From NCBI RefSeq assembly GCF_003710825.1, contig NZ_RHHQ01000022.1:1-64000 (forward strand): a stretch of 64,000 nucleotides of DNA. Reading direction: 5' to 3'. The first letter of the stretch is position 1, and each line of letters opens with the position of its first letter. The translations under genes and the position numbers were made by a program. The notes below the pieces were generated by a model, which was not told the DNA's origin, ran no database searches, and saw only the letters and a list, made by a program, of their open reading frames with translations. Shown piece after piece: positions 7,941 through 14,963 of this stretch. This DNA comes from Brevibacillus fluminis. Lineage in GTDB: Bacteria; Bacillota; Bacilli; Brevibacillales; Brevibacillaceae.

Positions 7941-9117
7941 CACGGCTTTTCCAGCGTTTTTTGCCGACCTACACATACATCTAGGCAGCACAATGAGCGG
8001 CAAGCCAGTGAAGATTACCGCCTCCCGCAAAATGACGCTGTCCGCTGTTTTGGAAGAAGCGTCAGAGCGCAAAGGCATTGAATTGATTGGAATCATCGAC
8101 TCCCATGTGCCGGAGGTCCAACAAGAATTGCGTGAGCTTATGGATCGAGGACAAGCCATCCCCTTGGAGGAAGGTGGGGTTCGTTACAAACAGACGACAC
8201 TCATCCTCGGTGCAGAGGTCGAGGTCAAGGAAGCGGGAAGAGGAGAAGCTCATTTTCTCTGCTACGTGCCGACGCTTGATGCGATGCAGTCGTTTACCGG
8301 CTGGCTCGCGCGGCGCTGCCGCAATGTCACGCTTAGCTCGCAGCGGATCGACTGCACGATCGTACAGTTACAGGAGCAGGTCGCATCACTCGGAGGTCTG
8401 GTAATTCCAGCGCACATTTTTACGCCGCACAAAGGCTTGTACGGAAGCTGTACGGATCATATAGCTGAAGTGGCGAATCCGGCACTGTTTGCTGCGGTGG
8501 AGCTCGGGCTTTCATCTAACACAGAGATGGCGGATCAAATCAGCGAACTTCATCCCCTCCCATTCGTGACTAATTCGGATGCGCATTCGCTTTCTAAAAT
8601 CGGAAGGGAATACCAGTCGATCGTAATGAAGGAACCGAATTTTCGCGAGTGGCGTCTCGCGCTTACGCATGCGGAAGGACACATGATCGCCGCTAACTAT
8701 GGCCTGCATCCGGAGCTCGGGAAATACCACCAAACATCGTGTCAGGCATGTGGTACTCCTTTTCCAAAAGAGGCAACGGATCGCTGTGCAGCCTGCGGGA
8801 AAAAAGCGGTGATTCGAGGTGTGGAAGAACGAATCAGACAGCTTGCCGATCTGGAACCAGGCATCCACCCTGTGCATCGTCCCGCTTATATCGAACAGTT
8901 TCCATTGGAATTTTTGCCAGGCATTGGGCCAAAGAGGCGCGAGCAACTCTATCGGGAGTTCGGGACGGAAATGAACATTTTGCACCGAGTGGGGGAAGCC
9001 GATTTGAGCCGGGTAATCGGCGAGCTTGCAAATGTTATCATTCGTGCGCGCGTAGGCGAACTCACCGTGAATGCGGGCGGTGCGGGCACATATGGCAAAG
9101 TGACGATGGGGAAATAA
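7933..9117 (+). CDS. Endonuclease Q-like PHP-family protein
   Basis: This 394-residue protein has the layout of endonuclease Q. It begins with a PHP metal-dependent domain with an N-terminal DLHIHLG metal motif and further conserved His/Asp clusters (IIDSHVPE, VIPAHIF, FVTNSDAHSL). A four-cysteine zinc ribbon follows (CQACG ... CAACG, about residues 272-291), then a C-terminal helix-hairpin-helix-like LPGIGPKRRE segment. EndoQ nicks DNA 5' to deaminated bases such as uracil, hypoxanthine and xanthine. It is known in archaea and in a minority of Bacillales. The start at ATG 7933 is inferred, because upstream frame codons lie inside nudF and no strong ribosome-binding site is visible; translation is probably coupled to nudF. 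Activity is inferred from the family. Confidence 0.82.
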   Translation: MCNTAFPAFFADLHIHLGSTMSGKPVKITASRKMTLSAVLEEASERKGIELIGIIDSHVPEVQQELRELMDRGQAIPLEEGGVRYKQTTLILGAEVEVKEAGRGEAHFLCYVPTLDAMQSFTGWLARRCRNVTLSSQRIDCTIVQLQEQVASLGGLVIPAHIFTPHKGLYGSCTDHIAEVANPALFAAVELGLSSNTEMADQISELHPLPFVTNSDAHSLSKIGREYQSIVMKEPNFREWRLALTHAEGHMIAANYGLHPELGKYHQTSCQACGTPFPKEATDRCAACGKKAVIRGVEERIRQLADLEPGIHPVHRPAYIEQFPLEFLPGIGPKRREQLYREFGTEMNILHRVGEADLSRVIGELANVIIRARVGELTVNAGGAGTYGKVTMGK

Positions 9118-9192
9118 GAGAAGGGTGCCGTACTAGATTCGAACCTGCTCGCATAGGGTAATAGTAAACCGCGAACAGGAGGAGAGTCTCAG

Positions 9193-9819
9193 GTGCGCAA
9201 ACGATTTGGACAAACGTTCCAGGCTTATTTGAACGAACATCAAACCTTATATGTTTTCACCATCGTCCTGTTTGCCATGGGTGTGGTGTTCGGCGCCGTT
9301 CTTGTCAATTCGCTCGGCTTGTCCCAAAAAGAAGAGCTGCTGCGCTTTCTGGAATACTTTTTTTCCAATATGAACCGAGGTGGACTGGCAGATCCGCAGC
9401 TTCATTTTCTGCAATCGTTCGCGTTTTATTTGAAAACGGTCGGGATCATGTGGATTTTGGGGCTGTCGATCATTGGCCTCCCGATGATTTTGCTGCTTCT
9501 GTTTCTCAAAGGTATCGTCGTCGGTTTCACCGTCGGCTTTTTGGTGAGCCAAATGCAATGGCAAGGCGTGATGTATGCACTCGCAGGCGTATTGCCGCAA
9601 AACATGCTGGTGGTGCCAGCATTGATCTTGATCGGGGTAGGGGGCATCTCCTTTTCCTTGCGCCTGATTAAAACAAGGCTGCTGTCCAAACGGGATCAAA
9701 TCATGCCCCATTTCCTGAGTTATTCGGTATTGGTGCTGGTCATGTTCAGCGTGTTGACCATCGCGGCCCTTTTTGAGACGTTCGTATCGCCAACGTTAAT
9801 CCGCTATGTAACTAATTAA
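9193..9819 (+). CDS. spoIIM: Stage II sporulation protein M
   Basis: This 208-residue membrane protein has about five hydrophobic segments (about residues 18-40, 78-105, 108-130, 135-155 and 172-195), matching SpoIIM. In B. subtilis it is a SigE-controlled mother-cell protein. It scaffolds SpoIID and SpoIIP in the complex that dissolves septal peptidoglycan and drives engulfment. The GTG start lies 8 nt after AGGAGGAG. It lies just upstream of fur, as in B. subtilis, and its stop codon is part of the Fur box that serves fur. I did not find a convincing SigE promoter. Confidence 0.9.
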   Translation: MRKRFGQTFQAYLNEHQTLYVFTIVLFAMGVVFGAVLVNSLGLSQKEELLRFLEYFFSNMNRGGLADPQLHFLQSFAFYLKTVGIMWILGLSIIGLPMILLLLFLKGIVVGFTVGFLVSQMQWQGVMYALAGVLPQNMLVVPALILIGVGGISFSLRLIKTRLLSKRDQIMPHFLSYSVLVLVMFSVLTIAALFETFVSPTLIRYVTN

Positions 9820-9831
9820 GAATTATTCTCA
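9817..9831. promoter_or_regulatory. Fur box upstream of fur
   Basis: TAAGAATTATTCTCA matches the 15-bp Bacillus Fur 7-1-7 box TGATAATTATTATCA at 12 of 15 positions. It overlaps the spoIIM stop codon and ends 17 nt before the -35 element of fur. This suggests autoregulation by Fur or control by the paralogue PerR. Confidence 0.55.
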
Positions 9832-9848
9832 TCTAATAACTTTTGTAT

Positions 9849-9878
9849 TTGACTTCTGGAATCGCCCTCCACTATAAT
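9849..9878 (+). promoter_or_regulatory. SigA promoter of fur
   Basis: TTGACT and a consensus TATAAT are separated by 18 bp, 35 nt before the ATG. Confidence 0.75.
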
Positions 9879-9913
9879 AGGAGCAGGTTTCATGCAAGTG
9901 GGGAGGGGCAAAA

Positions 9914-10375
9914 ATGGAAGAAAAGATTGAAAAGATAAAGCAACAATTACATTCCCATAACTATAAATTAACGCCGCAGCGTGAGGCCACGGTTCGGGTG
10001 CTACTGGAAAATGAGCAAGACCATCTGAGTGCGGAAGACGTTTACTTGCTGGTAAAAGAAAAATCCCCTGAAATCGGACTTGCTACCGTATACCGGACAC
10101 TTGAATTGCTGAGTGAGCTTAAAATCATCCACAAAATGAATTTTGGCGATGGCGTTGCCCGTTATGACTTGCGGGACGACAATTCTGATCGCCATCATCA
10201 TCATCTCGTGTGCATGAATTGCGGAACGGTCGACGAGATTTTTGAAAATCTGCTGGTCGGAGTCGAAGAGCGGGTACATAATGTTTACAACTTTTCGATT
10301 TTGGACCATCGCCTTACCTTTTATGGGATCTGCCATCGTTGCATTGACAAGGTGAATATCGACGATTTTAAATAA
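9914..10375 (+). CDS. fur: Ferric uptake regulator family repressor
   Basis: This 153-residue member of the Fur/PerR/Zur family has an N-terminal winged helix (recognition helix about residues 55-66, LATVYRTLELL). The C-terminal dimerisation domain carries the regulatory HHHHLVC cluster (about residues 95-101) and two structural-zinc CxxC pairs (CMNC and CHRC). Synteny (spoIIM-fur-yqzK-xerD) matches the B. subtilis fur locus, so Fur is preferred over PerR or Zur. A consensus promoter and Fur box lie upstream and a strong terminator follows, so it is monocistronic. GGGGAGGGG precedes the ATG. Confidence 0.9.
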   Translation: MEEKIEKIKQQLHSHNYKLTPQREATVRVLLENEQDHLSAEDVYLLVKEKSPEIGLATVYRTLELLSELKIIHKMNFGDGVARYDLRDDNSDRHHHHLVCMNCGTVDEIFENLLVGVEERVHNVYNFSILDHRLTFYGICHRCIDKVNIDDFK

Positions 10376-10379
10376 GCAG

Positions 10380-10408
10380 CTTCTCCTATTTGATAGGAGA
10401 AGTTTTTC
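10380..10408 (+). terminator. Terminator of fur
   Basis: A 9-10 bp stem, CTTCTCCTA / TAGGAGAAG, with a TTTGA loop is followed by TTTTT. Confidence 0.92.
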
Positions 10409-10564
10409 GTTTGTTTTTGGCATTCGGGGAACGATAGTGACTAGGTGAGGGCAGAGGCCTGCTTGACGTATAGCGGAATGGACGAGCGCATAAGATGAAC
10501 AAATGGAACTCTTTTTGCCGCTTCAAGCTTGATCACACTATCACAAGGTGGGAGATGCAGCAGA

Positions 10565-10804
10565 ATGATCTTCTCGGTTCGCCGCTTAATAGAGCTGATA
10601 CGCTTTCTGTTGGTGCTCATAACGTGTACACTTGTATCCTATGGAATCATTACGCTTTTGTCCGAGCGTTTTCTGCCGGCCAATCCGTATCACGAACCGC
10701 ACGGCAACGCCATCAAGGTTGTCAAGATCATCGACAACTCCGATAGGCATGACATGGATTGGTACTATTCGCGTCTGCAGCTCTTCTTTATGGTAGGAGA
10801 GTGA
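10565..10804 (+). CDS. yqzK: YqzK family (DUF4227) small membrane protein
   Basis: This 79-residue protein has one strong transmembrane segment at about residues 13-33 (IRFLLVLITCTLVSYGIITLL) and a soluble tail ending in YYSRLQLFFMVGE, typical of DUF4227. ATG 10565 is chosen with AAGGTGGGAG 10 nt upstream; an in-frame ATG at 10529 lacks a ribosome-binding site. It sits between fur and xerD as yqzK does in B. subtilis. Its function is unknown. Conserved adjacency to xerD suggests, but does not show, a link to recombinase function. Confidence 0.8.
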   Translation: MIFSVRRLIELIRFLLVLITCTLVSYGIITLLSERFLPANPYHEPHGNAIKVVKIIDNSDRHDMDWYYSRLQLFFMVGE

Positions 10805-10899
10805 GGACCGTTTATGAGAAAAGAGGAGTTTTTCCTTCGGCGTGGAAAGCAATAGGACTAACAAAAGATAGGCAAGGAGCCATAAGGGAGAGCATCTTC

Positions 10900-11787
10900 A
10901 TGGAAATACTGATTGATCATTTTATGCACTTTCTTTCCGTTGAAAAAGGCTTGGCTGCCAACACGCTGGAATCATACCAGCGTGATCTGTTTGCATACAC
11001 CGATTTTCTCAAAAGCGAGGGCGTAACCGACATCGCAGCGTCGAATCGGTCGCACATTATCAGTTATCTCGTGACTTTGCAGAAAAAAGGGAGAGCAACA
11101 GCGACCTTGTCGCGCAATCTGGCCTCCATCCGGGCGTTTTATCAGTTTTTGGTGCGTGATCGTCATTTGGAGCACGACCCTTCCATCCACCTAGAAACGC
11201 CAAAGATTGAGAAGCGACTGCCGAAAGTGCTGTCTCTCGAAGAGGTCGAGAAGCTTTTGGAGGGACCGGATCTCGGTCAGCCGAGCGGTGTTCGTGACAA
11301 AGCGATGCTAGAGCTGTTATATGCGACTGGCATCCGTGTGTCCGAGCTGGTCCAGCTCAACATGGGCGACATTAACCTCGAGATGGGGTTTCTCAAATGC
11401 ATGGGAAAAGGCTCGAAGGAACGGATGATCCCGCTCGGGAAGGTCGCGATTTCCGTGATTCGACAGTACATCGAGACTGCGCGCCCGCGCCTGCTCAAGG
11501 TCGGCGGAGAATCAGCCCTATTCGTCAATCATTTGGGTAAACGCATGACGCGGCAAGGATTCTGGAAAATTATCAAAAAGTATGCCCTCCAGTCAGGCAT
11601 CATGGCGGAAATCACGCCGCATACGCTGCGGCATTCTTTTGCGACGCATTTGCTGGAAAATGGCGCCGACTTGCGTTCCGTGCAGGAAATGCTCGGGCAT
11701 GCCGACATTTCCACCACGCAGATTTACACGCATGTAACACGTTCCCGAATCAAGGACGTTTATGCCAAAACACATCCGCGCGCATAA
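10900..11787 (+). CDS. xerD: Site-specific tyrosine recombinase XerD
   Basis: This 295-residue tyrosine recombinase, together with XerC/CodV, resolves chromosome dimers at dif. It has an N-terminal SAM-like core-binding domain (about 1-85) and a catalytic domain with the R-K-HxxR-H-Y set: R in ATGIRVSEL, K in GKGSKERMIPL, HTLRH, LGHADIS and Y in TTQIYTHV. The ATG 10900 start gives the standard length and has AAGGGAG 9 nt upstream; a longer frame from 10759 overlaps yqzK. Gene order yqzK-xerD-deoB-punA is as in B. subtilis. It is a housekeeping enzyme, not evidence of a mobile element. Confidence 0.94.
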   Translation: MEILIDHFMHFLSVEKGLAANTLESYQRDLFAYTDFLKSEGVTDIAASNRSHIISYLVTLQKKGRATATLSRNLASIRAFYQFLVRDRHLEHDPSIHLETPKIEKRLPKVLSLEEVEKLLEGPDLGQPSGVRDKAMLELLYATGIRVSELVQLNMGDINLEMGFLKCMGKGSKERMIPLGKVAISVIRQYIETARPRLLKVGGESALFVNHLGKRMTRQGFWKIIKKYALQSGIMAEITPHTLRHSFATHLLENGADLRSVQEMLGHADISTTQIYTHVTRSRIKDVYAKTHPRA

Positions 11788-11825
11788 CGCGTAAGACTAC
11801 GCGCACGAAAAAGGAGAATGAGAAG

Positions 11826-13001
11826 ATGGCACGGTTTTCACGTATTTTTTTGATTGTGATGGATAGCGTAGGGATTGGCGAATTGCCTGATGCGCCTGCT
11901 TTTCATGATGAGGGTGCGAACACGCTTGGACATATTGCACAACGTGTGGAAGGGTTTGCGCTTCCACATCTTGCCCGCCTTGGTTTAGGTAATATCGCGC
12001 CTTTACATAACGTGCCAGCTGAAGCTAAGCCTCTGGCGCACTACGGGAAAATGCAAGAAATTTCGTTGGGAAAAGATACGACGACTGGGCATTGGGAGAT
12101 CATGGGGTTGCAGGTTTCCACGCCGTTTAACACATATCCGGACGGATTTCCCGCTGCATTGATCGAGGAGTTTGAAGCACGGATTGGCCGCAAAGTTCTT
12201 GGCAACAAAGTGGCATCGGGAACGGAGATTTTGGACGAGCTCGGCGAGGAGCATCTGAAGACGGGTGCCGTCATTGTTTATACGTCTGCGGACAGCGTGT
12301 TCCAAATCGCCGCACATGAGGAAGTGGTACCGCTTTCGGAGCTATACCATATTTGCGAAGTAGCACGTGAGCTCACGTTGCGCGACGAATTTGCGGTAAC
12401 CCGGGTCATCGCACGGCCGTTTATCGGAAAGCCAGGAGCGTTTGAGCGTACCTCGAACCGTCATGATTATTCGGTCAAACCATTTTCGCCGACAGTGATG
12501 AATCGACTTGCGGATGCAGGTTTGGCGTCAATTGCTATCGGCAAAATCAGCGATATTTATGCAGAGGAAGGCATCACTCGCTCCATACGTACGAAAGACA
12601 ACATGGATGGCGTGAACCAGTTGATCGGCACCATGAAGGAATCGTTTACCGGTTTAAGCTTCGTCAACTTGGTCGATTTTGATGCCAAATACGGACACCG
12701 TCGCGATCCAGAGGGATATGGGCACGCGCTGATGGAATTTGACGATCGGATCTCGGAGCTTTTGGACAATCTACAGGAACATGACCTGCTTATCATTACG
12801 GCTGACCATGGAAACGACCCGGTTCATCACGGCACAGACCATACGCGCGAATATGTACCACTTCTCGCTTATCACCGCCACATCGAGGCCGGCCGTAATT
12901 TGGGCATCCGTGGCACATTTGCGGATATCGGAGCGACGGTTGCAGAAAACTTCGGTGTTACGGCACCTGTAATTGGCAAGAGCTTTTTATCTGAACTGTA
13001 A
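11826..13001 (+). CDS. deoB: Phosphopentomutase
   Basis: This 391-residue, manganese-dependent member of the alkaline phosphatase superfamily interconverts (deoxy)ribose 1-phosphate and 5-phosphate. Metal ligands appear in MDSVGIGELPDA at the N-terminus and in the C-terminal ADHGNDP and HGTDHTRE motifs. The nucleophilic Thr is in KDTTTGHWE (about residue 85). It forms an operon with punA, 15 nt downstream: the phosphorylase makes ribose 1-phosphate and DeoB feeds it into the pentose phosphate pathway. It is called drm in B. subtilis. AAAAGGAGAATGAGAAG precedes the start. Confidence 0.96.
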   Translation: MARFSRIFLIVMDSVGIGELPDAPAFHDEGANTLGHIAQRVEGFALPHLARLGLGNIAPLHNVPAEAKPLAHYGKMQEISLGKDTTTGHWEIMGLQVSTPFNTYPDGFPAALIEEFEARIGRKVLGNKVASGTEILDELGEEHLKTGAVIVYTSADSVFQIAAHEEVVPLSELYHICEVARELTLRDEFAVTRVIARPFIGKPGAFERTSNRHDYSVKPFSPTVMNRLADAGLASIAIGKISDIYAEEGITRSIRTKDNMDGVNQLIGTMKESFTGLSFVNLVDFDAKYGHRRDPEGYGHALMEFDDRISELLDNLQEHDLLIITADHGNDPVHHGTDHTREYVPLLAYHRHIEAGRNLGIRGTFADIGATVAENFGVTAPVIGKSFLSEL

Positions 13002-13016
13002 GCAGGAGGGAACTAA

Positions 13017-13829
13017 ATGTCTGAAGCGATTCAACTAGCGAAACGAGCAATTGAAGAGCGGATTGCAAAAGCGCCAACCATTGGGTTGGTGCTTGGTTCC
13101 GGTTTGGGGGTTTTAGCCGATGAAATCTCCAATTCCGTGGCGATCCCGTATGAGGAAATCCCACATTTCGGCCGATCCACGGTGGTAGGGCACAAAGGGC
13201 AGCTGGTGATCGGCATGCTTGAAGGGAAACAAGTGGTTGCGATGCAGGGTCGCTTTCATACGTATGAGGGGCATGGTATGGATTCCGTCGTGTTCCCGAT
13301 CCGTGTATTAAAAGAGATCGGTGTCGAGCAGCTGATCGTAACGAATGCAGCAGGCGGAGTCAACGAAAGCTACATGCCAGGCGACCTCATGGTGATCAGT
13401 GATCATTTGAACATGGCTGCACGCAACCCGTTGATCGGGCCAAACGATGAAAAATATGGCGTTCGTTTTCCGGACATGTCTGAGGCGTACAACAAATTGT
13501 TGCGTGCTCTTGCCCACGCCACAGCAGCAGATTTGGGCCTTTCGCTCAAAGAAGGGGTATATGCCTGGATGCTTGGCCCTAGCTACGAGACACCGGCAGA
13601 AATCCGCATGCTGCGGATGCTAGGGGCTGATGCAGTCGGCATGTCGACAGTGCCTGAGGTGATCGTCGCCCGGCACATGAATCTGGATGTGTTGGGCATT
13701 TCGTGCATTACCAATATGGCAGCGGGCATTTTACCGCAGCCACTATCCCACGAGGAAGTCATCGAGACGACGGAACAAGTGAAGTCCGCATTTTTGTCAT
13801 TGATCCACGGCATCGTCAAAAACATGTAA
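13017..13829 (+). CDS. punA: Purine-nucleoside phosphorylase
   Basis: This 270-residue trimeric-type (PNP/MTAP class) phosphorylase cleaves guanosine and inosine with phosphate. Phosphate-site glycines are in VLGSGLGVLADE, with GRFHTYEGH and TNAAGGVN following, and the base and ribose pocket around GPSYETPAE and VGMSTVPEVI. A good GCAGGAGG lies upstream. It is the second gene of the deoB operon. In related genomes a pyrimidine-nucleoside phosphorylase gene follows; here only its tail remains (13930-14121). Confidence 0.95.
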   Translation: MSEAIQLAKRAIEERIAKAPTIGLVLGSGLGVLADEISNSVAIPYEEIPHFGRSTVVGHKGQLVIGMLEGKQVVAMQGRFHTYEGHGMDSVVFPIRVLKEIGVEQLIVTNAAGGVNESYMPGDLMVISDHLNMAARNPLIGPNDEKYGVRFPDMSEAYNKLLRALAHATAADLGLSLKEGVYAWMLGPSYETPAEIRMLRMLGADAVGMSTVPEVIVARHMNLDVLGISCITNMAAGILPQPLSHEEVIETTEQVKSAFLSLIHGIVKNM

Positions 13830-13929
13830 GCGAAGAGAAAGAGAGGGGCCGCTAGTAATAGACCTGTGCGGCTCCTTGATGTACTCTGCAGTGCATTAAA
13901 TAACCAACGCGCAAACGTGTTGCTACATT

Positions 13930-14121
13930 AATAGAAGAAACAGATTTGGAATTGTTCTCGTGAAAACGGCGGGAGATAAAGTCGAAGCAGGAGACGTGCT
14001 CGCCATTATACATGACAATGAAAACCAATTGTTGCAAAACGCGATTGGAGAAGTAAAACAAGCGTATGAATATGCACAGGAAGTTGTAAAAATCAATAAT
14101 TTGATTTATAAAATTTTATAA
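13930..14121 (+). pseudogene. pdp: 3' remnant of pyrimidine-nucleoside phosphorylase gene
   Basis: An open stretch of about 60 codons ends at TAA 14121. It reads FGIVLVKTAGDKVEAGDV, then LAIIH, and finishes in LIYKIL. That is the C-terminal domain of Pdp (deoA-type phosphorylases), where GDKV.AGD.LA.IH and a final LIYKII-like end are typical. The preceding about 370 residues are missing: upstream there is only about 100 nt of stop-rich DNA before punA. GTG 13960 has no ribosome-binding site. It lies in the position pdp takes after deoB-punA in related genomes, and its terminator survives. I read it as a deletion fossil of the operon's third gene. Confidence 0.78.
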
Positions 14122-14140
14122 ACATTTCCGCAAATGAACC

Positions 14141-14174
14141 AAAAGGGGAAGTGACGCGATTCTTCCCCTTTTTA
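14141..14174 (+). terminator. Terminator behind the pdp remnant
   Basis: AAAAGGGGAAG and CTTCCCCTTTTT form an 11-bp stem around a 10-nt loop with a T run. It presumably now ends the deoB-punA transcript. Confidence 0.9.
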
Positions 14175-14251
14175 GATTATTTATTGGTAAAAAAAACTTG
14201 ATTAATACGAAACAGTTTATAATGTTTTATTTTTCTACTTGTCAAATTTCG

Positions 14252-14280
14252 TTGACACCGCTACCAAATCCGTTTATTTT
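14252..14280 (+). promoter_or_regulatory. Probable SigA promoter of the lrp-opp region
   Basis: A consensus TTGACA is followed after 17 bp by TATTTT, about 120 nt before the Lrp-type gene. The surrounding 220 nt (14175-14400) are AT-rich and contain no gene. Confidence 0.55.
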
Positions 14281-14307
14281 TAAGGTATTAAACACATTGT
14301 AAGCGTT

Positions 14308-14366
14308 TTTTACGTTTTTCGTAAAATTCGGGTAAACAGTTCGTTAAATTCGCATTATCGTAAAAA
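14308..14366. repeat. Operator-like repeats upstream of the Lrp/AsnC gene
   Basis: TTTTACG (14308) and CGTAAAA (14320) form an inverted repeat. CGTAAAATTCG at 14320 recurs as CGTTAAATTCG at 14342 and CGTAAAA at 14359. The first two copies are 22 bp apart, about two helical turns. Such phased repeats just ahead of an Lrp-type gene suit autoregulatory binding. Confidence 0.5.
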
Positions 14367-14400
14367 GACAGAATCTGCTGACGCAAATGGAGTGGTAATT

Positions 14401-14871
14401 TTGAAAAAAATAGACCATGTTGATCGGCAAATTCTGCAAATCCTTCAAGGGGACGGTAGAACCCCCTATACAGAGATAGCTCATCAGCTCAAGGTGAGCG
14501 AAGGGACGATTCGCTCGCGAATCTCTCGCTTGTTGCAAGAAGGAGTTTTCGAGTTTGTCATCCAAGTGCATCCCGAAAAGTTGGGGCTGCATGTACAAGC
14601 TTGCATCGGACTCACGACCAAGCTCGGCATGCAAAACCATGTTGCTGAAGCATTGAGTAAGTTCCCCGAGGTGCGTTTTGTCGGGGCATTTTCCGGGAAA
14701 CACGATCTGATCATTCAGGTTTGCTTCCACGATAATGAGGATCTGATCACATTCGTAAATGAGCGTCTCTCTCGCGTTGAGGGAATTGTTGCTGCAGACG
14801 TGTCATTGGAATTGAAACAGTACAAAGACTCATATTCGTATGTAGCTGGCTGTGAGGAAGCAATATCTTGA
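14401..14871 (+). CDS. Lrp/AsnC family transcriptional regulator
   Basis: This 156-residue protein has an N-terminal AsnC-type helix-turn-helix (about 5-60; DRQILQILQGDGR, then SEGTIRSRISRL). A C-terminal RAM/ligand-binding domain (about 65-140) has the G-x-x-D pattern in GAFSGKHDLIIQV. Such proteins form octameric feast/famine regulators that respond to amino acids. TTG 14401 is chosen as start because GGAGTGG lies 8 nt upstream; GTG 14392 would overlap that site. It precedes oppA in the same direction, 92 nt away, so it may control the peptide importer (inference). The ligand is unknown. Confidence 0.88.
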   Translation: MKKIDHVDRQILQILQGDGRTPYTEIAHQLKVSEGTIRSRISRLLQEGVFEFVIQVHPEKLGLHVQACIGLTTKLGMQNHVAEALSKFPEVRFVGAFSGKHDLIIQVCFHDNEDLITFVNERLSRVEGIVAADVSLELKQYKDSYSYVAGCEEAIS

Positions 14872-14963
14872 AAGGAGTGATGCCATCCGGTTACGAGCGG
14901 TAGTATCGTCATTTTGCTATCTCATGTATTTTCAGAAAAAAGAAAAAGTGGGGGTTTATTGCG

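Noticed and set aside
10900..11787. Tyrosine recombinase as a sign of an integrated element
   Set aside because: It is the housekeeping xerD in conserved order with yqzK and deoB, with no attachment sites or cargo.
13850..13880. Weak hairpin after punA (GGGGCCGC / GCGGCTCC) as a terminator
   Set aside because: It has a G-T pair, a 15-nt loop and no T run. The good terminator is at 14141-14174.
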